DNA from: Hofstenia miamia
Lineage: Eukaryota > Xenacoelomorpha > Acoela
Direction: 5' to 3'
Length of the DNA stretch: 64,000 nucleotides
NCBI GenBank assembly: GCA_004352715.1
Contig: SCFE01000015.1
Coordinates: forward strand, 2,347,172 to 2,411,171
Shown: piece after piece, positions 24,501 through 35,240 of the stretch
How positions within the stretch are numbered: the stretch's first letter is position 1
Layout: the number at the start of each line of letters is the position of its first letter
Notes under the pieces: model-generated
What the model saw: only the letters and a program-made list of their open reading frames with translations
The model's database searches: none
Told to the model about the DNA's origin: nothing
Translations under genes and position numbers: made by a program

Positions 24501-25266
24501 CGACAAATGTTTGTAGTAAATAGGTAACTAAAGAAGGCCAAAATCAGCTGAAATCTACATGTATTGATTTAAAATAGAAATTTGATTTATTGGTGACTTA
24601 AAGCTTCAAATACACACCCACATCCAATTACGATCAATATGCAGTTTAAAAAAAACCCTAAAATGGCAAAGCATCTTCTATTGCTAGATGTAAAAAAATT
24701 AAATTTTCTTTTTCTTTTCAATGGGTATTCAATGCCGTCTCAAAATTATCGTAACATTGGCATAACATCGGCATTTGGATAACCTGTTACAGTGTCTTCG
24801 AAAAGTTTGAATAATTGCAACATTCCTAAATGATTAAAGAAAGGATTGCAAAGCAATCAGTATGGATGCAAAATAACCCACTGAAAAATTGGCTTACACT
24901 AATTTTTATTAAAAATTTAGCTAAACACCAAGGGTAATCGTTCCTAATAGAAATTATACAAACGGTTTTCGTAAAATTCTGTGTGAGTCTTTCACTCTGA
25001 CGTCATTGCCTTGATTCATATATTGCCAATGGTGTATTCCTTATTTGCTAATATAAAAAGTTAGCTTGCTGTCAATCTTCTGTGACAATATATCATTTCT
25101 TCAATTTAATAACGACCAGGCGCTAGACTCGCCATGCTGTTAAAATGTCCTTAATTTTTTTATCTATTTGAGCATCGGGTTCTCATAGAAGTGAGTATTT
25201 ATGAAATCATTCATCTCGTTGTTCCGAATTTGGTTGAAATAATGTGCGGATATATCAAATACTACT
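21561..25266. other. Intergenic or intronic AT-rich sequence
   Basis: This is 3.7 kb without a recognised gene. The short frames at 22916-23146, 23205-23490 and 23805-24088 overlap on both strands and show no conserved features. Upstream exons of the plus-strand gene ending at 27903 may lie here, but I could not place them. Confidence 0.45.
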
Positions 25267-25605
25267 ATGTTATTTTTTTCAAAAATTTTAAATTTGCTGA
25301 AAAAATCTGTACATAGCGCATTTAACCTTCGTAATAACATTACAACTGTATTTGTGCGACATCTTAGCCTTAAATATCAAACCTTTACTACGTTTTATTG
25401 GTTTTGTCTCAGCATAAAATTAGTTGAAATATATTTACAACTTAATTTAGAAGTAGTATATGTATCAAGTGACATTGATGAAGAAACTAGTCATGAGAAA
25501 AAGATTTTGCCAAAATCTAATAGAAAGAGAGTGAGATATTCTTTGATGAAAAGAAAAATGAGATCAAGAAACAAATTGCATCTAGTTTTGGAGAATATCA
25601 TGTAG
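25267..25605 (+). other. Open frame of unknown significance
   Basis: The frame is 112 codons. Its second half is unusually charged (DIDEETSHEKK, then many Lys/Arg) and a possible splice acceptor (TTTGTCTCAG) lies inside it near 25412. It could be part of an exon on the same strand as the gene ending at 27903, but no family is recognised and its AT content matches the surroundings. Confidence 0.15.
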
Positions 25606-27382
25606 TTAGACAAACATAGCATAGTACAGAGAAAGTTTAGAAAGAGAAATCTACATTAACTCAAAATAACGTTAGATGATAATAAAATGCGTTCTATATT
25701 ACTTAACTTCAAATACAAACACCACAATACGTCAGTATATTTCCGACAATTGCAGTGAAATTTATTAATGCAATTCTCTAGTTGGTGATAAATGACCGGA
25801 ATTGCCTATAATTGATCATTACCACAGCAATGCCATTACTTAAAATGATTTCAAAAAGCGAAAGTATCATAACTAGTTTAAAGAGACACTGAAGCTAACA
25901 CAGGGAGAATCATATTTGCATTTATAAAGCTAAATTCACAAATTACCAGGCGTGGCTCTAAGATCTTTAATCAGGGTGGCACCTTCCAATTTTATATTGT
26001 AAAATGTAAATATCTGAATGTCTAATTTGAATATTTTATGCATCGCTCATTTGAACTTTTCGGATGACACTCTTGTGAACATCAACATAAAAAATATTTG
26101 AAATGCATAGAAACACCCTTTCGTAAAAATGCTCAAAAAGATGGGGGAAGGAGGTGCATGAGGCACTGTCCCCCGGATGCCTTCTAACATGGAAGGAAAA
26201 ATTAAAATTTGCATGACAACTAATTACAAAATTTTTATTTTATTTAAAATACAGTGAAAAACTTAATTCATCAGTATTATTTATATTGTAACGGTTATAA
26301 TTGTTAGATGGCATGATTAAAAATGGAAATTTGTAACATTTATTGAAAAAGACAGCCATTTCAATTATAAATGACAAATTAATTTCACTTCCCAAAACTT
26401 TCTAAGAATTGCATTAATATCTTTAGAAAGTTAATAAGTTGCAATTACGTGATATTTATGAAAATATTTATGCTTTTACCAATTATTAATGCCAATTTAA
26501 GATCTCATTAAGGTATTAAAATAAATACTCTATTTATAATTGTTAATTCAAAATATGCTTCCCATTTCATTCACCTTAACCAACCCAAAGAAAATTAAGG
26601 TAAATAAAAGAAAAGTGACGATTCAAGTAAAAAAACAATAGATATAGCTAAAATATTGAAAAAGCTAACAATTTAAAATGTTTCCTTTTAATTGTGATAT
26701 CAACAATTGATAGTTCTAATGTAACAAAAACTATACAGCATTGATAAGAAATAATTTGGCTTAACAAAACTATATATTCAAAAATAATGATTACACACGA
26801 AATATACTATCTTTTTTCAAACATTTACTTAATAAATTATACTTGAACAGCGACCACTAAATTTCATTGTGCATATTATTGTCAATAGATGGCATAATTC
26901 AACCGTGCATTTAGATAGAATTCGATGATGTGCCTAAACATTTCTCCTGGGTAAAAGAATTGCATAAATGGCAATTGTTTACAGCTGGTTAGTAAATTTC
27001 AAATCCTTTATACATTAACTAAATTTTATTTAATCACGTATATGCACACATATTTGCCAGTGTTCAGTCATTGCATTATTTCTATACAAATTCAAATTTG
27101 GACTGGGGCATAACAATTCAATGCAAATGAATTTCACAAGTCTTGTAATTATTTCATTCTAATACAACATAAGTCACCAACTAAATGATTAAAATATCCC
27201 AAACATTATGTAAATCGAATTAATTGAAAACACAGGATGCCTAGGACAATGGTAAACATAGAAATAAGGCACTGCAAACGGAAATCTCAACCAATATTTG
27301 CCAAACCAAACATCTAAAACAAATTGATAATGTGAAGTTTTGGAAACCAATTCCTTAAAAATTTAGTAATTATCATATTTAG
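25606..27382. other. Intergenic or intronic AT-rich sequence
   Basis: No gene is recognised. CATAGTACAGAGA at 25620-25632 equals part of the iteron flank at 20203-20215 and may be a relic of the same element. The last bases form the acceptor of the exon that follows. Confidence 0.45.
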
Positions 27383-27903
27383 GTGCCCTTTTATTTGGCG
27401 GAATATTTCTTACAGTGGTTTCACTTGCGTGTGCATATCCAATTCACAATGCTTCCACAACTCTTCATCTTTGTTACACTGGTGAAAATTACATTCAAAA
27501 TCTGTCAATAGCAAAACGAACGTCGCAAAAGCTGGCAATAATAACGCTGTATTACTTGCGATTTATAGGTGCTGTCACCACTGGTGCTGCAGTGTTTTAC
27601 TTTCTTCTGTTGATTAATCATGCCCAATGGAAACAGAAGATTTTAGCAGACATTGCAAGAGGCTGCTCAATTGAAGAAGAAGAGCGAAAACGTCGAAATG
27701 CAGACGAAGCTAATCAGAATATTTACGACGTCATGGTAAAAATGTGGATGCGAAACCGACTAACTTATCAGACCAGTGCCTTGTGCCAAACGTATACAAT
27801 CGTTGAAGATTCAAATGAAGACCAATCGACTGATAATGAGCTGGAAAATGAAAAATCAGCCTTTATCAAACACGAAGTGGATGAAAAAACATCCAATTGC
27901 TAA
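27383..27903 (+). CDS. Terminal exon of an unrecognised membrane protein
   Basis: The segment follows a good acceptor (ATCATATTTAG) and is open through a TAA at 27901-27903. The first two bases finish a split codon. The frame then reads ALLFGGIFLTVVSLACAY, a likely membrane helix, and then a loop with two possible N-glycosylation sites (NAST, NLS). A second long hydrophobic stretch follows (LAIITLYYLRFIGAVTTGA and onward). The tail is acidic, charged and probably cytoplasmic (EEEERKRR, EDSNEDQSTDNELENEK). Poly(A) signals follow. Balanced codon use, the splice site and the 3' signals support a real gene. I do not recognise the family, and earlier exons were not found. A multi-pass receptor or channel-like protein is possible. 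Confidence 0.6.
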
Positions 27904-28069
27904 CGGCACACACTACGAAACAGCAATGAAAACTTAGGTGTATCAAGGTAAACAGATATTAAACAGCCTTTTCAAAAAAGTATTTATTATACTTGTTAGA
28001 TTCTACCAGAGACTTTGTACACTAAATTTCCAACATTTGTATTTATTAAGAATATAGCATGTCGTCATT

Positions 28070-28085
28070 AATAAAATAAAATAAA
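28070..28085 (+). promoter_or_regulatory. Overlapping AATAAA poly(A) signals
   Basis: Three overlapping AATAAA hexamers lie about 170 bases after the stop codon of the exon at 27383-27903, at the expected distance for its 3' end. Confidence 0.55.
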
Positions 28086-29400
28086 TTCAAGTTAAAAATT
28101 CATATAATCTTGAAATTAATTCTTAAGCATGCTTCAATGATTTATAAAATATTGATATTAACGAAAAAATTTTAATTTTTCGACTTAAACAATTTTTGCT
28201 TGAATTGTGGTCAAACGAATTCTAATAAAAAATAACATCCACCATTCCAGTTATTATAATTAACAATTAGAATGTATAACTAAACTAAGCATTAAAAGTT
28301 GTAGCATTACTAAGACGTACAAAGTTATATAGAGGGTGTTTTTAGAATTATTTAATAAGTTGATCACCATTGCATATAGAATTTTTGATAGACCAATTCA
28401 ATTTCATTGAAAGTTCAACCGACCATGTTTACAAATTCTATTGCAAGGCTATGAGTATCTTTGTTTCTTTTGAAGTTACAAGCATATAAATTTTCTAAAT
28501 TTTGAAACATTAAGTAAAACAAACGTGTATAAAATTAATTATGAAGCACAGATTTATTTAAATATTTCATACGACAATGGAAGATGATATATATGCTGAA
28601 TGCAAAGAGCTATTAATTAAAAATCAAATAATTATTATCCCACAGTTTATTCTGAGAAAATCTGTCGCGCCTACAAAAAGTGTAAGCGATTTTTGAGATA
28701 TTTTCGTAAACATGATATTATGATGTTGATTTAGTGACTCCAGAAAAACGTTTTAATCTATTACAAATTGAAACTTGCTTACTTAGAAAATTTATAAATA
28801 ACACAAAATATTAAAGCTTTATGGTTTTGAGTTACAATGGTAATGCGATAACAACTTTTTTTCAAAAATAAGAAAACAAGGGGCTTTAACATGCTAATCA
28901 ATTACAAATGTTTCTTGAAATACGTTCAAAGGAGAATCTTAATATAATTCCTAGCACATAATCTATAAAAATTCAATAATGAAATAATCACAATTTCAGT
29001 TGGCCTCTTATCAATGAATTCATTTTGATATGCAAAATCATTTCCACTTACTGATATCTTGAATCAATTTGATACTACGAAAATTTCCGTTAGTAATCTG
29101 TGAAGTTCAGTTGATTAGAATGCATTAACAGCGAGGTAACTCATTTGATAACATCAATTATTGTTTGATTATAATCCCCATGTATAATGTTGTTTGTTGA
29201 AATGAGTAGCAACGCGCTACGCAATAAGGTCAAATGATGAATGAAGGTTTAAAGAGTGAAAATGAAAAAATGTTTTTGCATTATTTGCACATATTTAGGA
29301 TAGGCTTTTGTTTCATTACCAATTAACATTGCGTAGATTATTGTGCAACATACAAAGAGAAAAAAGAAATCAAATAAATTTGTGACTGGGAAATCATCAC
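28086..29400. other. Intergenic AT-rich sequence
   Basis: I see no gene or repeat of note here. Confidence 0.5.
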
Positions 29401-29421
29401 TATATATATATATATATATAT
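29401..29421. repeat. (TA)n microsatellite at gap edge
   Basis: This TA tract runs into an assembly gap. Confidence 0.9.
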
Positions 29422-29894
29422 NNNNNNNNNNNNNNNNNNNNNNNNNNNNNNNNNNNNNNNNNNNNNNNNNNNNNNNNNNNNNNNNNNNNNNNNNNNNNNN
29501 NNNNNNNNNNNNNNNNNNNNNNNNNNNNNNNNNNNNNNNNNNNNNNNNNNNNNNNNNNNNNNNNNNNNNNNNNNNNNNNNNNNNNNNNNNNNNNNNNNNN
29601 NNNNNNNNNNNNNNNNNNNNNNNNNNNNNNNNNNNNNNNNNNNNNNNNNNNNNNNNNNNNNNNNNNNNNNNNNNNNNNNNNNNNNNNNNNNNNNNNNNNN
29701 NNNNNNNNNNNNNNNNNNNNNNNNNNNNNNNNNNNNNNNNNNNNNNNNNNNNNNNNNNNNNNNNNNNNNNNNNNNNNNNNNNNNNNNNNNNNNNNNNNNN
29801 NNNNNNNNNNNNNNNNNNNNNNNNNNNNNNNNNNNNNNNNNNNNNNNNNNNNNNNNNNNNNNNNNNNNNNNNNNNNNNNNNNNNNNNNNNNNNN
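29422..29894. other. Assembly gap, 473 N
   Basis: This is a run of unknown bases. Confidence 0.99.
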
Positions 29895-30582
29895 ATATGC
29901 GTGTTATTGTTACGGAAAATATAGAATTTAATTTCTAAGTTGCTAAACAGGGGGGACCGCTGTACCTATTCTGCTCCCGCAACCAACCCCCCCCCCTATT
30001 CACCCCTATTGTATCCCTATTTTCAAAAACTGTTTAATGTTTATGCGAATAATGAAATATAAATAAACTTCTAGTGGTTTTCATTAGTTAAAAACCCTTA
30101 TTTTCAAATTTTTCTGCTACCAATGAATGAAAAGTGCCTTAACGGTAGAACGTCCATTTCGACGAAATTCATTTTCATTTCAAAAAAATGATAGATAAAA
30201 TGAGGGAACCTAAAAGCTAGATTAAATAATATCGTTTTTAAATCATTATCCTCAGTATGTACATGTTTAGTTGTATATAGAAACTTTTCACAATCTTGAG
30301 AATAAATTATTACCTAGAAGGTCAAATTTGGCGAAACATTATTATTCACAGGAATTCATGCATAGATCTATGCAAATTTACTGCAAACATCTTCCAACAA
30401 TGTTGTATATGAGCCTACTGTAATTCCCTGTATTAAAACAAACTAAAGTAAACAAACATTTATGGTGTCACAATTAATATAACATAGATATAAGATAGTA
30501 TTAACTTCTCCAATGATTTTGATTATAGGTAGTCAAAGGATTAAAAACCCTCATTCAAATAAACACCTGTGCAAAAGCTGCA
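29895..30582. other. Intergenic sequence upstream of the piggyBac relic
   Basis: It contains a C-rich patch with a run of ten C at about 29987-29996. No gene is recognised. It may include the left end of the piggyBac element, but no TTAA-CCC terminus was found. Confidence 0.5.
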
Positions 30583-32169
30583 ATGGCTCAACGTCCGAGA
30601 AGAAAGGCTGCGCTAAATGCTTTGGAATCTTTATGGCAAATAGATATTATTGATTCTGATGGCAATGAATCTAATGATGATCATGATAGTGAAATTGATG
30701 TTACTCCACTAAATACCCGTACCATACATAGTGATGAACCGATTGAAAAAGAAGAAAACTTATCTGACGTAGAGATATATTTTGATGTAAATCTTCAGCT
30801 TATAGCTCAGTTAATGCAGAATGGAGACGTCTTGTGTGTGGAACGAATAACACATTTCGTAGAACGAGAACTCGTAAAGTTTTTCTCAAAATAATGGCAT
30901 TTCAAGTTTGACTAATAGAAAGATCTCATGTGAATTGGATGCATTTGACTGTTTCATAGACGTTCATGGGAAGAAAATTATACTTGAGTCTACGAGGCAA
31001 TATGCAGTCAATAATGGGATCCTTGAAACACTTATGATCGAATACATCCAAAGATTCATTGCAATATAAATCGGTAGAAGAATTTATGGGAAGGATCATT
31101 CTAGACTTGCTGTGGTCACATAGTTTCGGAATTCCTATATTTGGAAGAATAATGAGCCGAAACAAATATGAAACATTGAAGCGATGTCTACAATTTGATC
31201 AAAAATCCACTAGATCATCTAGAATTTGTGATGACCCATTTATCCATGTATGGGAAGTGTATGAATTGATTACAGATGCTTGTAAGCAATGCTTTACACC
31301 TGGCTTTTCTGTTTGCATTGACGAGCAATTGATGCCATTGAAAACACGGGGCAAGTTCAGTGTCTTTATGCCAAACAAACCCGACAAATTTGGATTCAAA
31401 TTTTGGCTTCTTGTGGACAATAAAGACCAATTACATTTTTAATATTTTGCCATATTTAGGAGCGTCTGAGAAAGACTAACGAAAAGGTATGAGACTTGCT
31501 GATTTTGTCGTGAAAAACCTGATTCAACCACTGCAAGGTAAAACTTACAATATCACCTGTTATAATTTTTTTACCAGCATTGATCTGGCAAAGTCACTTC
31601 TGAAATTAAATACCACAATGGTTGGCACTCAGTGGTAAAATTCAAAGAACATCCCCTGGACTTAAAAAGTGTTGAACTTTCTAAGCATGAAACGGGTTTC
31701 TTCTATTGTGACTCTGATGAAATGTTGCTTTTGAAATACAGAGCGAAGAAAAAGAAACATGTTTTATTATTGTCAACAATGCATGCCAATCCACTGTGTG
31801 AGGATAAGATCAAACAAAAACCCCATCCAATTCTATTCTATAATGAACAGAAATTAGGCGTAGATGCAGCTGATGCCATGTTGAGACTTTATACTACACG
31901 ATGTGCATCAAATGTGCTCAAATATTCCTCGGAAACGATTCCTCCTTTTGAATATAATGGAGCAATTATCTTTTGTAAGGAATGTAACCACTTCTTAAGA
32001 ACTAGTTTCTTTACAAGATAATCCTCGGAAACGTAAATGCTATATTGTTATGTGCAAAAACAAGGGCTCTGCAATGTGCAGGTTGTTTTCAAAATTTTTG
32101 TGTGGTAGACATTGTACCAGTGAAATTGAGAAAGTAAATTTAACTGTTTGTGCTTCTTGCAATCTTTGA
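30583..32169 (+). pseudogene. piggyBac-type transposase pseudogene
   Basis: The pieces run in piggyBac order. An acidic N-terminus (30583-30894) is followed by a helical region in a second frame (30895-31070). The DDE core starts at 31059-31442 with CIDEQLMPLKTRGKFSVF and MPNKPDKFGFKFWLL, so the first aspartate (IDEQ) is kept. Next comes YNFFTSIDLAKSLL near 31558, where the family has DNFFTS, so the second catalytic aspartate is tyrosine. The frame at 31632-32021 holds VLLLSTMHA and KLGVDAADAMLRLYTT. A C-terminal cysteine-rich zinc module (KCYIVMCKNKGSAMCRLF, CGRHC, CASC) follows to 32169. Frameshifts and stops separate these blocks. It is a transposon relic, and flanking TTAA sites could not be identified. 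Confidence 0.88.
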
Positions 32170-32297
32170 TTTGTAAAATTTTTTTGATTGCTTTTCACAT
32201 TGTTTGAGTACTGATACTATGTACATTATATGCTCTGTAATGGATATGTTGCGTGTTTGACATTAAAAAATTGTTTTCATTGTACACAATTATAAAG

Positions 32298-32341
<44 letters not shown>

Positions 32342-32356
32342 AATATATATATATAA
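32170..32356. repeat. Short AT-rich spacer with (TA)n tract
   Basis: The spacer after the piggyBac relic contains a long TA tract at about 32299-32354. Confidence 0.85.
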
Positions 32357-32589
32357 AATAATAATAATAATGAAAGTCTTTCTTAAGCCGGTTAGGGCGG
32401 AAACAAAACAAAAATTAAAAAGTCAAATCAATCGACAACGGAAGTAGTAACACGGGATGAAGTACGAGGAGATGGAAGAGTAGTGAAAGTGAGACAAACG
32501 AACATCGAAGGGGAAAGACAATCAAAGATTTCTTGAAGGTCGTGGGAGAGGAAAAAAAAATCAATGGCAGTTGGAGGATCTAGAGTCAG

Positions 32590-34133
32590 TAAGAAATTAG
32601 CAGAAGCACAAACACGATTGAAAAACGAGTGAAGGATCAAGGTCTAACTTCCGAGCCAGTAAACGATTGAACAGGAAGAGACCACAGGCATGAAAGTGGA
32701 GTGACAGTGGAAGAGTCGAGAATTTCAGCAGAGCGTCTTTATAGACCAAAGGGGAAATCCAATTGAAAGCGCGTGTCTGGAAACCTTCAATGGAGTAGAG
32801 AAGAATGGCACGAGGAATGGACTTGAACAAAGAGAGTTTCACAGCGGACGAGGTATTAAAAGGAACATTACGGAAAAGGGCAAATAGTGAGGAATTAGCT
32901 TTGCGGAGACGCAAAGACACCTGTCCAGTCCAATTTAAGTTTGCAGCNTTCAGCAGAGCGTCTTTATAGTCCAAAGAGGAAATCCATTTGAAAGCGCGTT
33001 TCTGGAAACGTTCCATGGAGTGGAACAAAGCACGAGAAGGCCACCAACAAGGAGACGCGTAGAGAAGAATGGCGCGAGGAATGGACTTGAACAAAGAGAG
33101 TTTCACAGCGGACGAGGTATTAAAAGGAACATTACGGAAAAGGGCAAATAGCGAGGAATTAGCTTTGCGGAGACGCAAAGACACCTGTCCAGTCCAATTT
33201 AAGTTTGCAGCAAGTTGAGCTCCAAGCTGAGTGCGATGAGGAGCAAAGTTCACAGGTAGAGGCAAATCAGAAGGGGAGCCACAGGAAAGGAAATACCAAA
33301 TGTCTTTGTAGCGCTAAAATCAAGATGCTTAACAGAGGAACAAGTAGACAAATGCTCAAGATAAGAAGAAATGTTAGAAGCAAAATACCAGCGAAAATCA
33401 AAAATCGCAGTGGAGTCGACATACAACAGCCAAGACGAGTTGAGAACAGAATGAGGGAGGCCGTTAATGGCAACGAGGAAGAAAAGAACAGCAAACACTG
33501 AGCCTTGAGGGGCACCACTAGTAACGAGGACAGGAGAAGAGATAGCCGAGTTGATTTTGACACATTGGTGGCGATTGGTCAGGTAAGACTCGAACAGTTC
33601 GATGAAATCCGCATCAAAACCAAATAACTTGTCAAGCAGAATGGAATGAAATGTCAAGAAAGATACGATCAGTGTAAGTTAGTAATCGTAGAGCGACCAG
33701 GAAGGTTGTCATGCTGAGAAGAAGAGATGAGGTGACGAATTTTTGGGAATACATAACGAAAAACAAGGCGTTCAAAGATGATAGACAGTCGAGATAGAAT
33801 AGCTATTGGGCGGTACGACGTGACCTGCGAGGAGGGAAGCTAATTCGATGTTAACAGCGGAGAAATCCAAGATGTCTTTCAACAGACGGGATAGCGCTTA
33901 GAGGAGCAAATGAAGGAGTAAAGATGCTTTAAATGGATAGAAAGCATGTAGGAGGTTTCATGAATTACAAAGGAAGGGACACCGTCAGGATAGCAAGGAC
34001 CATACAACATGCAAGATTTAAGAATGAGAGAAATATCATGGGCGCTGAAGTCAATATCACAAAGTTGGATTAACGGGGGAGGCAACAGGCGGAGCAGGGC
34101 ACATGGAGACAGGTTCAGAGAAGGTAGCCGCAA
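32590..34133 (-). pseudogene. LINE reverse transcriptase and C-terminal region, broken
   Basis: The segment at 33879-34133 holds the pre-RT block (YPDGVPSFVI). At 33250-33657 are FGFDADFIELFESYL and SGAPQGSVFAVLFFLVAING. The active-site motif then reads YVDS instead of YxDD, so a metal-binding aspartate is lost. The C-terminal part (NLNWTGQVSLRLRKANSSL onward) is present twice around the single unknown base at 32947. The lower copy lacks about 45 bases and differs at several positions. Confidence 0.85.
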
Positions 34134-34372
34134 AATACGCGTTGAACAGATCAGCTTTCTCCAGGTCAGAGTGAGCAGAAAGAAGATTCCATCTCAAATT
34201 GGGGAGCTCTGGCTTGGAATGAAGAGAACGCAGGAAAAAATAAGAATAAGAGAACTGGATGAGAAGCTAGACAGAAGAGACTTTGTCAAATTCTATAAAA
34301 TTGATAACATCTGTGAGAGAAGCAAGCTTCGGAGAAGCAGTAGTACCAGAATGGCGTTTGTAAGATGCCAAT

Positions 34373-35190
34373 TTATTCAAAGAGTGCACAGTAAGGTGCG
34401 AGAATCACTATTAAATCGAGCATTTGTGCATCAGCCGGATAAGCAGATGGAAAATTAGAGTTGACAGACAGATTGAAGCGGACGAATGAGTGTTCTGACA
34501 GCTTAGCAGAAACAGGGATTACAGATGTGTCGAATATGTAATCGGGGTAAGAGCAAAGAACCAAATCAAGCAGGGAGGAGCTGGAAGTAGGAGAAAATAT
34601 AAGTTGTTCAAGAGAAAAGCAGGCAAAAACTTCTAACACAGCAGTCTCATAAGTGTCAGTAGAGTCAAGTGCATTCCAGCAGACATTAGGAAGTCACCAC
34701 AAACAAGAAAATGAGGATTAATGGGATAGCCAAGGTGACGAGAGAGGGAGATAGAATGTTCATGACTCGAACATAGATGATGCGAAAGGCACTATTCGAA
34801 GGAGGGTTGTAAATGCAGAGCAGGGAAATAGTACGGTCACTGAGAACAACAGCACAGCCACAACAAAAATCGAATGAGAAGGAACGGATGTCAAGTTTAG
34901 GAAGGCATGAAGCAATGAGAACACCTCCATGGCGACCAGTGGAGTGATCCATACGAGAAAGAACTTTAAGAGTAGAGTTGGGGAAAACCAACACTGTCAG
35001 CAACAGCAGGATCAAGCCAGGTTTCAGTGATGAAAATGAAGTCAACAAGAGCCTGCAAGAAGTTGTAAAAACTGAGACGGCGGTTCAAAGATACAAGACT
35101 GTGGGCATTGGCAAGCAATAAGGAAAAGCCAGAGTTTTGGGGGAGGGGAAGATCAGAGTGAGATAGTCAGTCACGGCGAGGCGCATTACA
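34373..35190 (-). pseudogene. LINE apurinic-type endonuclease domain, broken
   Basis: The frame entering near 35190 gives LLIANAHSLVSLNRRLSF and FIFITETWLDPAVADSV, the N-RSL and (I)TETWL motifs of LINE EEP endonucleases. A frameshift near 34990 leads to SRMDHSTGRHGGVLIAS and LLCIYNPPSNSAFR. The domain closes around 34470-34600 with LDLVLCS and LSEHSFVRFNL, where the usual SDH motif is changed to SEH. The gene would nick target DNA for LINE insertion, but it is disrupted here. Confidence 0.85.
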
Positions 35191-35240
35191 GTGACGGGGA
35201 CGAAGGCCAAAAAATTTGCGCTCATCGTCAGGATTCATGA

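Larger units (their letters stand above)
32357..35240 (-). mobile_element. LINE with APE endonuclease and RT, about 2.9 kb, degenerate
   Basis: On the minus strand the element reads from endonuclease (about 35190-34380) through RT (33890-33250) to the C-terminal region (33265-32590). It ends in an (ATT)n tail at 32371-32357. The sequence is clearly richer in G+C than its flanks. Multiple frameshifts and stops break it, and no ORF1 is recognised upstream. The clade may be CR1/L2 or Jockey-like. Confidence 0.85.

Noticed and set aside
29343-29924. Open frame across a gap
   Set aside because: Mostly N plus a TA tract read as Tyr-Ile repeats, so there is no evidence of coding.
33205-34458. Plus-strand frames of 98 and 149 codons
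   Set aside because: Antisense to the LINE at 32.4-35.2 kb, whose minus-strand reading gives RT motifs.
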